DNA of 64,000 bases from Uranotaenia lowii. Its lineage: Eukaryota > Arthropoda > Insecta > Diptera > Culicidae. Every line of letters begins with the position of its first letter. The stretch's first letter is position 1. Of this stretch, positions 1 through 11,288 are shown one piece after another. The translations under genes and the position numbers were made by a program. Location of the stretch: positions 283,295,456-283,359,455 of the forward strand of contig NC_073693.1 of the NCBI RefSeq assembly GCF_029784155.1, read 5' to 3'. The notes under the pieces were generated by a model. It saw only the letters and a program-made list of their open reading frames with translations. It was not told the DNA's origin and did no database searches.

Positions 1-430
1 TAATGTTAATTGGTTTTCCTAACGTAAAAAAACACCCAATTTTTTATGACTTTCCAATGAAATTAATGGAAATGAAATTAAAAGAAAACCATCATAGATT
101 TTAGCTTAGCTTAGCTTGATTGACTACTCACATCCACCTTAAGTCATTGAAACCGAAATGCCGTTATGAATTCGGATATACATTATATAAACTTCTTGCT
201 TTCCAAAGTTTGTTCCATCATAATAGTACTAAAGCATTTCGAATTCCATAACCGCTGGTGTGGCTCAGTAGAATAAATTCTACATCACCAATGGTTGCTA
301 CTCCGTGATAAAAGAAAACCATCATAGATTTTGTTTATTAAATCACAAAAAGTCAGATTTTTTTTCCTTAAAAACAAAGAATTATTTTCGGCAACATTGG
401 TATGTAGTAGAAAAACAAACACAAAATAAA
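1..430 (+). mobile_element. AT-rich MITE-like repeat, family A copy 1 (interrupted)
   Basis: This is a non-coding AT-rich repeat. It shares long stretches with 4660-5040 (same strand) and with 26205-26610 (opposite strand): blocks around 'gaaaaccatca.aga', 'aaagtcagattttttttc' and a right end with 'tttcggcaac'. The best-preserved ends in the other copies read as imperfect inverted CAAGGTTG(C/T)CGA. No protein is encoded; the short open frames here are A/T-run artefacts. The copy is split by the insertion at 103-308, so it predates that insertion. The left end lies outside the window. The superfamily is not assigned. Confidence 0.55.
103..308 (-). mobile_element. SINE-like insertion with 24-bp direct repeats
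   Basis: A 206-bp block is bracketed by a 24-bp perfect direct repeat (79-102 and 309-332, beginning taaaagaaaacc), which is the expected footprint of target-primed reverse transcription. Read on the minus strand it ends in a short (AAGCT)n tail, seen on the plus strand as agcttagcttagctt at 103-117. It has no coding capacity. A weak A-box-like gtagcaaccattgg lies near its minus-strand start, but no convincing B box follows at tRNA spacing. A SINE or a 5'-truncated LINE tail are both possible. The insertion is well supported; its class is inferred. Confidence 0.55.
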
Positions 431-1340
431 TGAAAAAGTAAAAATGGATTAATTTTTTAATTTTATTTAAAGAAACATGATTAAACTTGAATAAAAAAAA
501 CAAAAAAAAAAAAAGGTTTTTTTGAAGTAAAATGTTTTTTTTTTAAATATTGCAGAGAAAACAGGAAAATAACTATTAAGGCGATTTTCATCGTTAATTT
601 TCAAACGCCCGCCAATATTCATAAAAAAATAATTATCAAAAAATTCGATATTCTCCGCAAGAATCAAGATAGAACAAAATAACTTTTGTAAAATTTATTA
701 AAAATAAAATACAGTCAAATTAACGAAAAACATATAGTTACACTGGTAGCTTTTACGATATTTTAAACCGTCTACCTACTGCATAAATTGTGAATCCGTT
801 TAGAGGAAAATAACTGTCAAAGAAAATAACTTTATTGACATTTAAATAGGAATTTAATGCCAAAAATACATATTCATGGTTTTTACAACAGTACAGGGAA
901 AAGCTTGTGAGGTACCTTTCAAGGAGCGGTGAAAAATTGCTATCTTTAGATAAATGTGTCATACTTTCTTCATGGAATCGCAAATTCATCCAGAATGGCT
1001 CTTAATGAAAAGAAACTAAGCACCACCGAAATCAGGACCATTTTTCATTCAACCTTTCCATTTCCGTGAAAAGGCGTTAAAAGAAGACATTGAATCAACA
1101 AATTTTCGATATTTAAAGTTTTTAACAGCGCAAATGAAACAGGCTCAAATACTTTTTTTTCTTGACAGATGTTACGAGCCATTTTCGATGTGAAGCAAAA
1201 TTCTAGGCAAACAAAATCCGGCGCACCTAATTCCAGCAGCAGTGGCCTGGCTAATCCGAGAGGCGCAAAGATACATATCCCCACGGATTTCTCATCAATC
1301 CGGCTGACTATGTATTTATATTCGTACATACATATGTACA
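431..1340. other. AT-rich stretch, no gene seen
   Basis: AT-rich sequence with long T and A runs. The short minus-strand open frames have low-complexity products rich in F, L and N, and I recognise no protein family in them. A somewhat more GC-balanced part begins near 1030, but nothing in it supports an exon. Confidence 0.6.
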
Positions 1341-3200
1341 GCTAGCTAAATCTATCCGCAGGGAAGTAGAATGACAGAAGAGAAACTGCTGTTGCTGCTG
1401 TGATGATGATGATGATGAGATGACTTCCGGAAGTGCTACGTTTAATTATAGTAGTCGTCGCGGTCGTCGTTCCCCGAGTTCTCCTGGCTGATTCCCGTCC
1501 TCGTATTGCTGTCGCCTCGCTTGGTTGAAGCAGAATCATCCTCCTCATTATTTCCAGCAGGCAGAGGTTTGTTCGTTCGGCACCAGCTTAGATTAGCTCG
1601 CAGCCAGAGCACGCATCCTCCCAGGGGCAGTTCCCGTGGGGTGCCCTTTTCCTATCTGGCCCGGCATATTTTTTTCCTTCGTCCGACCGACGACGCTTTG
1701 TCATGATATTAGAAGGCGATTTCCCTGTGCTGCTGCCGCGACGATACCAATGTACATGTGTGCCGTGGCGGATATTGGCTAAACCAACACCATTGAGCGA
1801 CCCAACTGTATTCGTTCAGCCTTCCATCGTTTTTCACCTACTCTCGGGGGGACGACCGCCCGCCCACCACCGCCCCGCGTGAATAGATACGCTTTTCTAT
1901 GCGGTGGACGCGATAGGACGTGACGCGACGCGGAGGAAAAATACACAAAAGACAGGAAGAAGCTGATGTGCGCTCCTCTCTCGGATTTGGTGTGGTACAG
2001 AGTACATGAACGAAGCGGGGGCCCCATAAAAAACACGGAGTCAGGTCGCCGCGTCAATTGCGCATCCAAGCGATGCCACGTCGTCGTCGTCGTTCGCTTG
2101 TTCGTCCTCCCTTTATCCGGGTCGGTCGATGCTGCTGCGTTGAGAGTTTCTAGGCTGATGCTGCTGCTGGGATACAAATGGCGGCGGGGCGAAGCCATGT
2201 TTTAGATTAGTGATGGCCTAGGAACGCCAAACGGTGGGAACTGGGCGAGGGTGGTGTCGCCGCTCGGTTTCAGAGATCGAAACGGATGATGGGAAAATAT
2301 GCACCCCCGATTTGCACCCTGAGATCGACCGAGGCGACCCTCTCTTTTGTTGCTGTTATGCCATAATGTTACGAGACGTGGGTTTTCCATTGTTTTCTTC
2401 TCGAATAATAATCATCCAACAGCGCCCCCCAAGAATAATAACAAGAATAACAGCAAAAGCAGCAGCATTTGCCGTTGGGTGGAAACGAGAACACGGACAA
2501 TCTCGACGTCCGCCGACGATGTCGAACGCGACGTCAGCAGAGAATAGCGGATCTGCTGGTTCCGAGACCTGCGCACTAGGCGCTAGGATCTTGTTGGTTG
2601 GCAGCTTGAAGGGGGTTTTGCGTCGTTTTTGTTGCCCATCACACTCTAGGATCTGCTCCTGGCCTATCCTGTCGTTGGCCACGTCTACCGCCAGCCAGCC
2701 AACCAGATAGCATCTCATGGCCATCCGCACACACACACACATCCTCAAACCCAATAATAATCCCCCTAGCAAATGAGCAAATGTGGGAAGTGTGTTCTGT
2801 TCTATGTGCGCATTCAGGCAACCAGGCAGTAATTCGCCATATTTATTTTCCTACTTTCCTCCTCTCTGTGGGTATCCTCTTGCTCTTTCTAAGCGCTGCT
2901 TGCTGGACCACTTCACAGAGTGCTCTCCTCACCGCCTGCTGCTGTATGCCCGCCTTCTTTCGTTTGCTACCTTTTTTTCAGTACATGTCGTCCCTGATTT
3001 CTTTCCGTATTCCGTATCCCGATCTGGCTGTGCTGCTCCTGCTGAGTGTCGGGGTTCAGCCTGGATGCCATTTTTCGAGTTGTGTTTGATTCCTTCTTTC
3101 CCGCTTGCCCGATTCCGCTTCAGCTCCCCCCACCCCCCAAATCGGTGTATCTATGAGCTAGAGTGTTAGGGATACCATACTCGTCAGAAGATAGGCCAGA
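1341..3200. other. GC-richer unique block, no recognised gene
   Basis: Clearly higher GC than its surroundings, with short trinucleotide runs (gatgatgatgat near 1403, gctgctgctg near 2158) and a short (CA)n at 2728-2740. Several overlapping frames stay open on both strands, as expected from GC content, but none has a recognisable domain. It is probably ancestral, non-transposon DNA between insertions. Exons or UTRs of a host gene are possible but not supported by what I can read. Confidence 0.5.
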
Positions 3201-3219
3201 AAAAACATGAAATTCTTCT

Positions 3220-3790
3220 TTAGATCAATTCTTTTATTGTTTTTTTGGTAAAATTACAGGGAGTTTGGTAAAAAGTTACAATTTATTCGGCACAGTTGCA
3301 CACATGTTGCTAGTGTAAAATTACTTCATGTTCGGTAAATATTAACGAACTTAACAATTTTCTCGGTGACACTATTGCCAATTTAACACCACATATTTTT
3401 TGGTATCTAACTTTAGACATAATTAGGAATTTTCATCGAACTTCATTGAATTGTCATTTATGAGATTTGTATTTTTCTGTCTAGACCTACATCAATATCT
3501 GCACTGCCAAATTTTGATAGACAAAAAACGAGAAATATGATCGAGTGACCTGCTTCACTGTCAAAGCAAACAATCAAATAAAAGAATAAACGTTTTATAG
3601 AGAAAATCCCCCAGTAAACAACAATAAAACTCAACCGTATCAAAACACAAATTTTCGCTGTTTACCAATTAAAGGAGAAAAATTGCCAAACATTCACAAT
3701 TTTCCGGTGAAAATTACCGGATTTTCGGTCATATTTACAAGCAATGTGATAAAATTTACCGCCGTTTTACAGTTTTTTTCGGTAGAAAAA
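3220..3790. repeat. AT-rich repeat with GGTAAAATTAC-type motifs
   Basis: Non-coding segment with repeated short motifs such as tttggtaaaattacag, ttcggtaaatatta, cggtgaaaattaccgg and gtgataaaatttaccg. The motifs occur in both orientations towards the two ends. The repeat at 8105-9180 has a similar vocabulary (tttaccgtaattttacag), so the two are probably related non-autonomous elements. I could not fix precise termini or a target duplication. Confidence 0.4.
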
Positions 3791-3799
3791 TACCAAGTT

Positions 3800-4655
3800 A
3801 AATGTAGCTAATCTAACCGCTGATTAGATCAAGCAGTTTAAAACATTTAATTCAATCTATTTCTGCCGTGCTATGCCAAAGTCCACCCATTTTTCGTTTT
3901 CGCCAATAAAGGGGTTTTTCTCTTTTTCTCCATTATTCATTATTCTGGGACTTTTTATAAAATATGATCAATCTATGTAAAAAGAGCTTCGATTACACAT
4001 ATGTACGTCACTTCGGCGTATTAACGTTGATTTTCTTATAATGATTATCCGACGAAGTGACGTTTGTCGATAGCTTGTTCATTAGGAGTGTAGCCATCAT
4101 ATGACCTAGAGGGCTGAAATTTGGCATGGATGCTCATTTTTACCAGAAATAATGGAACACGATTTCCATTTTGAAAATGTGACGTTTTTTTAAAAAAAGT
4201 CACCGATTTACCGAATACTGCTTTAGCAATATTGACGATATTATATGTATATTGGATTTCATCGAAATCTGCACACGAACAGAACTGCCAATTGATTTAA
4301 AATTTTATATTTGAGGTCGGTGCAAAAGGGGTGACCATCCTAATCAACTACTATTTTGGCGTTTTTGTTTATTATGCATCGGACTGAGATAAAAATCATG
4401 GGGTCATGGGGGTTCCGGGGAACTGTAAATCGAATTTTGATCAAATGTAACATCTTGTTATTTAACTTTGAAATACTTAATGTAGTGAATTTAAAAGGAA
4501 TTCAATTACCTTATACTACATGTTGGAAAATAAATAAATAAATAAATGTCAGCTTAAAGGGTGGTCTGTATAAACCATTCAATGTTTTGTGATAATTTCA
4601 CTAAAAAATTATCGGATCAACATTCAAATACACAGTTTTGATTGAAACATTGTAC
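3800..4655. other. AT-rich non-coding stretch with (AAAT)n tail
   Basis: No coding signal. It contains the motif tacgtcacttcggcgta at about 4004, which reappears at 7929 and 8090 with a C-to-T change, and an inverted partner ccgacgaagtgacgt near 4050. A short (AAAT)n run at 4525-4548 looks like the tail of a retroposed sequence, but no LINE protein lies upstream of it. Confidence 0.4.
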
Positions 4656-4659
4656 AAAG

Positions 4660-5040
4660 TTTGATGGAAGTCGACCTCACGGTCACTTCACAGAATTTTG
4701 AGCAAATTTTCATCACATAATCTGCGTCACAGAACACAGAATTTTGAAATATTCACAGATTTCACAGAATTTTTTGAATTATGAATGGATTTCCAAAATT
4801 ATAGTTTTTTATAAAATTTAGGTTTCTTACTTTGAATTAGAAATCTATGATAAGATAAGTCATGTTAATTGTTTTTCCCAACTAAAATGTTTAAAAGACC
4901 CAATTCATCATGAATTTTCAATGAAATTAAAGGAAATAGCATCACAGAAAACCATCACAGAATTTTTGGGTAAAATCACGGAAAGTCAGATTTTTTTTTC
5001 TCAAAAACACAGATTTTTTTCGGCAACCTTCAACCTACTG
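4660..5040 (+). mobile_element. AT-rich MITE-like repeat, family A copy 2
   Basis: Second copy of the family seen at 1-430 and in reverse at 26205-26610. The shared text includes cacagaattttgagcaaat, cacagaacacagaattttga, gaaaaccatcacagaat and aaaatcacggaaagtcag. The right end reads cagatttttttcggcaacctt. The copy appears uninterrupted and non-coding. The left end is near agtcgacctcacgg, which is decayed relative to the right end. It was probably moved in trans by a cut-and-paste transposase, but the superfamily is unknown. Confidence 0.6.
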
Positions 5041-5269
5041 GTTTTTGTTCGGCAGATTAAAAAATGGGTCTGAAATCCATGTTTTATGGTTTATCAAGTG
5101 GAAATCTCACTGTGAAAGTGAAAAGTTTTCATTATAATTTTCAAATAACGTTGCTAAAGAACGTTGCTTTGGGAATCAAAATCAAATGCATTGCCAGAAA
5201 AATACATTGTATTGATACATAAATTTGTGCAAATTAAAATTTTGGTTAAAGGCCACAAACGAAAGTCCA

Positions 5270-5559
5270 GATGAAGTATTAATTTTTTTTAAAGATTTTA
5301 GGATTTTCTAAGGATAAGCCACAAGGGAGTCACTTAGGAACCCTTCTTTTCATCACTGTTATGAACGAGTTTCCCGAAGTTCTGTACGACGTGTTCGTGC
5401 TGATATGAAAATAATTCTTCCTGTTCGTCACCAGAAGGATTGTTCGATTCTGCAAAACGCATTGTACCGATTTTCATTGTCCGATTGTTGAAAAAACTAT
5501 GGATTGAAAATTAACGCATCGAAATAGCCTCGAAAACAGCTTGTTCATTACTAGGAAGA
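5270..5559 (+). pseudogene. LINE reverse transcriptase fragment, part 1 (Jockey/CR1-like)
   Basis: Translation of the plus strand from about 5313 gives a reverse-transcriptase stretch starting DKPQGSHLGTLLFITVMN, the conserved PQGS..GPLLF block of non-LTR retrotransposons. The reading continues as NEFPEVLYDVFVL and then breaks. The catalytic YADD block expected just after it is missing, apparently through a small deletion, and the frame resumes with MKIILPV. The fragment ends where the foldback at 5565 is inserted, and the same protein continues at 7034. It is 5' truncated, dead and non-functional. The clade call rests on general resemblance only. Confidence 0.75.
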
Positions 5560-5564
5560 CGTCG

Positions 5565-5603
5565 CACAGTGGGCCAGGAACCACACTTTTACGGTCAAAA
5601 TTG
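5565..5603 (+). repeat. Left RSS-like terminus (heptamer, 23-bp spacer, nonamer)
   Basis: Heptamer CACAGTG at 5565-5571, spacer 5572-5594 (23 bp), nonamer-like TCAAAATTG at 5595-5603. The vertebrate RSS consensus is CACAGTG and ACAAAAACC, so the heptamer is perfect and the nonamer matches at 5 of 9 positions. Confidence 0.7.
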
Positions 5604-6989
5604 ACTGCAGGCCAGAGGCTTCGTTGTAGCTCATCGGTGTCTTCGACAAAGTTAATCGACTATATTTGCGCTATCTATTGATGGATTTGAATTAGTTCTA
5701 TTTTTCTCCGCAAGGTGGCGCAAAAATCTAACTTTTTACAGAAGCAAGATACAGGCATGGTTTCTTCTACAAAGTTGTTTATTATACCTTTAACATTAAC
5801 TTTGTAGAACATTGTTAAGCTCTATGTTGTGAACTTACTTTGCAAAAATAATAATTTAAGAAAACCTTGCAAAAAAATGGTTTTTTTCACCTATTTTTGT
5901 TTTAAGCTATACAACACCTCAAATTTCCACAGTATTCGATTGGAATAGACTCAAGTGAGATATTCTAGTGGAAAACTTTTTCGTTTCACAGATTTTTTCT
6001 GTCAAAATCGCAAAAAATAGGTTAAAATTATACATTTTTCAAATTGCAATAACTTGCTTACGAGCAGTTTGGCGCACCTCATTTTTTGAGAAGTGGCAGT
6101 TGTCATTATGATCTAAATGCAAGTAAAAAATGTCGGTGGGTTCTCGTGGGTTCCTTGCCAAATGATTTTATAAAGTTGAATAATTTTCAATACAAATTCA
6201 AACATTTTAAGACCTTTTTCAAAGAAAACATCCGCATTTCTCGTAGAAAAGTCGAAAAGTGCGAAAAATGTGCTGAATTATTTATTCAAGCATCGACTCA
6301 ACAAGCAATAGATTCATCTAATAACTGAACGATGAAAATTCGACTTTTCTACGAGAAATACGGATGTTTTATTTGAAAAAGGTCTTAAAATGTATGAATT
6401 TGTATTGAAAATTAACCAACTTTATAAAATCATTTGGCAAGGAACCCACGAGAACCCACCGACATTTTTTACTTGCATTTAGATCATAATGACAACTGTC
6501 ACTTCTCAAAAAATGAGGTGCACCAAACTGCTCGCAAGCAAATTATTGCAATTTGAAAAATGTATAATTTTAACCTATTTTTTGCGATTTTGACAGAAAA
6601 AATCTGTGAAACTAAAAAGTTTTCCACTAGAATATCTCATTTGAGTCTATTCCAATCGAATACTGTGGAAATTTGAGGTATTGTATAGCTTAAAACAAAA
6701 ATAGGTGAAAAAAACCATTTTTGCAAGGTTTTCCTAAATTATTATTTTTGCAAAGTAAGTTCACAACATAGAGCTTAATAATGTTCTACAAAGTTGATAT
6801 CAAAGGTATAATAAACAACTTTGTAGAAGAAACCATGCCTGTATCTTGCTTCTGTAAAAAGTTAGATTTTTGCGCCACCTTGCGGAGAAAAATAGAACTA
6901 ATTCAAATCCATCAATAGATAGCGCAAATATAGTCGATTAACTTTGTCGAAGACACCGATGAGCTACAACGAAGCCTCTGGCCTGCAGT

Positions 6990-7028
6990 CAATTTTGTCC
7001 GCAAAAGTGTGGTTCCTGGCCCACTGTG
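6990..7028 (-). repeat. Right RSS-like terminus (heptamer, 23-bp spacer, nonamer)
   Basis: Read on the minus strand: CACAGTG at 7028-7022, spacer 7021-6999 (23 bp), nonamer-like ACAAAATTG at 6998-6990, matching the first six bases of the RSS consensus nonamer. It mirrors the left end of the foldback. Confidence 0.72.
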
Positions 7029-7033
7029 CGTCG

Positions 7034-7741
7034 TTAAAAGATCTTGGAGTGGAGATAGATAGAGAACTGAATTTCTCTAAGCACATAGAGCAAGTGGTAG
7101 CCAAAGCAAATTCAATGTTTGGAATGGTCAGCAGAATTGGTAATGAATTGAACGACCCGTATTCTAGCGTTCCAATTTATGCCGGGTTAGTGCGGACTTC
7201 AATTGAGTACGGCAGCATTGTTTGGCAACCGTACTACAACGTTCACATCAATAGACTGGAGAGAGTCCAAGAGAAGTTTCTCAAATACGCGCTAAGAAAC
7301 CTTGGATGGCAAGAGGCAATGCCGGTTTATCGAGCCCTGTGCATGCTGGTCGGGCTGGATTCGCTTGAAGATCGCAGGTAGTTAATTGACGCGTTGTTTT
7401 TGAAGGATTTGGCAAGTGGAAGGTATTATTCGCCGTACTTGTTTTCACAGATATCTCCCAACGAAGGACGCAATAGTTTGCGCAGCATGAGGCCGTTCCA
7501 GCTATCAAACAGGATCCAAAATTACGCAAGAAACGAACCAATGTACATCCTGTACATGGCACTTTACAACGCATATGTAGAAAAAATCAACTTGAATATG
7601 TCCAGAAACCAAATTAAAGCTAGTATTAAGAAGTGTTTTACTACAAATTAAAGTGTGGTCAATGTTTTCAAGTTCAGACTCAGATAAAATGCTTAGCCTA
7701 GGATCATTAATAAATAAATAAATAAATAAATAAATAAATAT
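7034..7741 (+). pseudogene. LINE reverse transcriptase C-terminus, part 2 (Jockey/CR1-like)
   Basis: This is the continuation of the LINE at 5270-5559 after the foldback. The frame starts within the target duplication and reads KDLGVEIDRELNFSKHIEQ, then LVRTSIEYGSIVWQPYY and RVQEKFLKYALRNLGW. These are the typical thumb and C-terminal blocks of Jockey/CR1-type reverse transcriptases. A stop at 7379-7381 interrupts it, and the same frame then runs from LIDALFLKDLASGRYYSPYL to the natural-looking end at 7651. The 3' untranslated part is short and ends in a (TAAA)n tail at about 7709-7741, as expected for a target-primed retrotransposon. The copy is dead because of the 5' truncation, the missing YADD and the stop. 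Confidence 0.8.
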
Positions 7742-8104
7742 TCACTTAGAAGATTTTTTTTAACCCAGCAATTTGAAAAAAAGTAGTTATTTGCATTTGT
7801 ATCAAATTTTATTAAAAAAAAAACTCTTATTGTAACAGATTTTACTGTTATTTTGTGTTTTATATATAAGTCAAAAACTATTTTTGTTACGAGATTCATT
7901 CTGTATTTCTTCCATAGATGTTTGGATATACGTTACTTCGGCGTATAAACAGTAGATTTGCCGTTTCGTTTTTCTCAAATATTGCAAAAACGGATTGATA
8001 TTTTCAAAAAAAAAAAACCAAAGCATTAAAAAGCTCGTAGAAAAACGTATAAAATAGAATCAAAAAGTCAAAATTGTCATAAAGGGGATGTACGTTACTT
8101 CGGC
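7742..8104. other. AT-rich stretch with repeated TACGTTACTTCGGC motif
   Basis: No gene. The motif tacgttacttcggcgta (about 7931) recurs at about 8092 in the same orientation, and a CRE-like version (tacgtcacttcggcgta) lies at 4004. The spacing of about 160 bp between the two copies is unexplained. Confidence 0.35.
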
Positions 8105-9180
8105 ATACACAGCAAAAATTATTTCCTGTGAAATTACGCAAATGTCCTGTAACAAAAAGGGGCTGGACATTTACCGTAATTTTACAGGTCGAAAAACAAA
8201 TTACGTGACATTTAATTTTTAGTGTACAACTTTACAGGACATTTGCTGTAATAATAAATGAATCTTCTTTAACTTTTAGGGAAAACAATTTAAAATTACA
8301 AGTTTTGTTAATTACAGGTTGATTTATTTTAAAGGTTGCAGTTTCAGTGACACGCAATAGTCAAAAAAAATTCTGTGTATCTCTCGGCAAATTTGTGATT
8401 TTGAGTGATTTTGAGCAGTCAAATTTTGGCATTTTTACCGAGTAATGTCCGTGGTATTGACAGCTGTCACTTGTCATAGTTACAGTATACTTGGTCATTA
8501 GAAAAAGAAAATAAACAAACTAAATTCATTCGTTTACAATTCGTTAAAAATTATCGGTTTCTTCGATTAAGTATAAGTTGTTTTATAACTTGATTTACCA
8601 ACTTGATGTTTAATTCAGTTAAAGTTAGTGAGAACTCGGCAAAAAATGAACGGCCATTTCACTAGCCAAATTGATCATTTTTTCGAATTGATTAATTTGC
8701 TCCGCTTGATGAAAAACCGGAAGCACCAGTTTGGACGGTTTCCGTTTACTGTGTAATTATCACTAGCTTCGAACAATATTGTTGGTAGTCTGGTTAAAAT
8801 TACCACATTAAACATTTTAAATTTTGTTTAAAAATCATCGTTTTTAATGACAAAAATACTTTTTTTTTAGTAAATATTATTAAAATAATTCTAGTTATCA
8901 AGTGGTAATCATAGAATCTTACAAGAAGTTACAAGAAGTTCGTTAAAATTACAGTCGGACCAGTAGATAGTAACATGTTTTGACAGTTTGTTTGGTTGAA
9001 AATTACCGAGTTCTCATTGATCCAAACACATTTGTAAACAACCTTTTACAGTTTGATTAGCGATGTGTCGTAGTGTTGAAATTTTGGACAGCCAAATGTT
9101 TGGTATTCTTACTGAAAATTTTCCACAATTTTGACAGCTGTCACTTGTCATTATTGCATGTTTTCGGCTATACTTTTTTT
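8105..9180. repeat. AT-rich non-coding repeat with internal duplications
   Basis: Non-coding. Short motifs such as acatttaccgtaattttacag, aaaattacc and tttacag recur in both orientations. A block of about 75 bp at 8418-8490 (tttggcatttttaccgag ... gacagctgtcacttgtcat) returns at 9089-9165 with substitutions, so part of the segment is a diverged direct duplication. The vocabulary is shared with 3220-3790. It is probably a non-autonomous element or two nested ones; the termini are not resolved. Confidence 0.4.
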
Positions 9181-9289
9181 TTTCAATCGTTCAAAATTCG
9201 GTAATAGTTTTTGATTTATAATTTTTCAATAAAGGGTTGATTGTTCTCATTCTTTTTTTTACAATTTTCTCAAATTCCTTTTTTTTTGT

Positions 9290-11100
9290 TTTTAGCATGG
9301 TAACCCTAAACCCGCTAAAGTCTCCGCATTGCTGCCAGGACCGAGCTGCTGTTGCCTGGAGTGGAACGAAAAAAAAAACGAGTATCATCATAAAAACCTT
9401 CTCTCCTAGTGTTTCCGCGCCGTCGTCGTACCGCACGTCCTTTCTAAGTTCCCGGGGCCATCATCCCCAATCCTTCCTCTTGCCCCGCATTCCCCATGCA
9501 CGAGATCTTTCCGAATGGTGAGGAGACTATGGGGACCAAAAAAAAACAACATCCATTTGGTCGCGTCGCCATCGCCATCATCGCCATCTATATTGCTGCT
9601 GCCGCGTCTATACTATTTACAGCTTTGCTGCTGCTGATGTTATTCCCAACTGCTAGGCTGCTAGCTGGAGTACCCCCGAACTCCCAAAGTGGGACGAACG
9701 ATTGGGGTTGCCATGCAGGAGTGGTGCCGCGCCGCCAGAGCTAGAGGACAAAAAGCGAATGCCTGGCTGACTGCTACACAGAAACGATAAAAATGTGGAA
9801 AAATAACATTCTATCCTATCTCGGGGAAACGACGAGGAGTGCTCTCTACAACAGACAAAAAACACAGAAGAATCTGCTAGCTAGTACACATCGACAATAT
9901 CAACGCCAACACGACTAATGCCGAGGATTGATGCTGTGTTTGTTAAATAGGAAAGGAGGGAGCAAACGCGGCGATGCGTTTGTCCCCCTAGAGCGCAGAT
10001 ACACGCACAGCAAATGGATGTCGACAATTGACAGTTTACGGAGTTGCTGTTGCGTAATCGACTCTGTGATGAGTCGCGTGATTAGATTCGAATTCCGCTA
10101 TAACACGAGGACATCAATCCACCAGCTCGAAAGGGGTCACATTCAGACTGACGATACTCCTTCGAGCAGCAACTTAAAACAAACGGTAAAAAATGGTGCT
10201 ACGATTTCGCACAAAACACACGCTCCCATGCCTAGAATTGTGCTAACAGCAAGAGCGTAAAAAAAACCTTTTTGTTATAACAACAATAAGCGAAACAAAA
10301 TGCGTTTCCGCTGGCCTGGCCTCTGGCTCTAGCTGTGACGAATAAAGTTATGGTTGAGTGTCCTATCGCTGCTGCTGCTAGGTTCACAAATTCGGTGGGA
10401 AGGAATCCACGCCCGTCTGGCGTGGTGCGCGGAATACTAGAAGTAGCTGTACTAGCTTACATAGAAAAACTGATGGTTAAGGGGGGACCTGGAAGTCAGC
10501 AGAAGAACACAAAACAAACTCCGCTGTAGCGGTGGCGCGGGGCGACCGGATCCAAAAGCTAACTGTTGCGCGCTTTTATGACTGTGTTTTTTTTCTCTCC
10601 CTAGCTCATTCCGATGCAGGCCGCCTGGCTGGTATGTAGGCGAACCGGGCCCTTTTCCGCGGCCACTTCCTCCCATTTCCCTCCGGAGACCGGTCGCCCG
10701 ATCCGTGCCACGTTTGGCTTTTCCGAATCAGCAGCCTGTAGGCCTATAATTACACAGTGCCGTGCTATAAAAGGCCTTTGAGCCAGTTGACAATGTATTG
10801 GTTGTTGTTCTATGAACCTGCTGCTAGCTGGATGGCTGGCTGGCTCGGCGATGCATCTAGTATCAACTGCAGTATTACAATACCAACCTCACGATGGGGC
10901 GCAGTAGCAGCATTGGTTCCATGCTCCGTAAAGAAGGAAGAAGAAGAAGCAAGGGAAAAAGTCACGCAAACATGGACTCATTCGGACGCGTGCACTCGTT
11001 CGTGTGTTGTGTGTGCCGCCATTAGAAGGAGGATTGGGTGTGGCACCACGGGGTCTCGTGACAAAAACTACCATATCTAACGTATGCCTCGTGGGTTGAC
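9290..11100. other. GC-richer unique block, no recognised gene
   Basis: Balanced to GC-rich sequence with short triplet runs (gccatcatcgccatc near 9570, gctgctgctgct near 10369). The open frames on both strands overlap one another and show no recognisable domain. It is likely ancestral non-transposon DNA; host regulatory sequence or UTR is possible but not demonstrable here. Confidence 0.45.
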
Positions 11101-11288
11101 ATTTTTGTTTAAAGATGTTCCAAACCTAGGAGATGGTTTTATTGGTCCTAGAAACGTTTGAGAGATGACAATTGTCAAAATGGCCGTTTCAATCAATTGA
11201 AACCCGAAGCTGGCAGTGCTATAACTAGTAACTAGAGGACTCGTGAGATCTCATATGATATACACGGTTCGGACCACATTACAATATA

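Larger units (their letters stand above)
5565..7028. mobile_element. Transib-like non-autonomous foldback element
   Basis: The element consists of two inverted arms of about 690 bp (5565-6257 and 6339-7028) around an 81-bp loop. The arms look highly similar by eye, with scattered substitutions and small indels. Both ends start CACAGTG, and the element is flanked by a perfect 5-bp GC-rich duplication, CGTCG (5560-5564 and 7029-7033). After each CACAGTG comes a 23-bp spacer and then a nonamer-like block: TCAAAATTG on the left, ACAAAATTG on the right. Transib transposons, relatives of the RAG1 recombinase, are known to have CACWRTG heptamers, 23-bp-type RSS-like termini and 5-bp GC-rich duplications. 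No transposase is encoded; the only open frame (6086-6328) spans arm and loop and looks fortuitous. It is inserted in a dead LINE, whose protein resumes on the far side. Confidence 0.8.

Noticed and set aside
7700..7741. Telomere-like or satellite (TAAA)n repeat
   Set aside because: It is short and sits exactly at the 3' end of the LINE, where a tail is expected.
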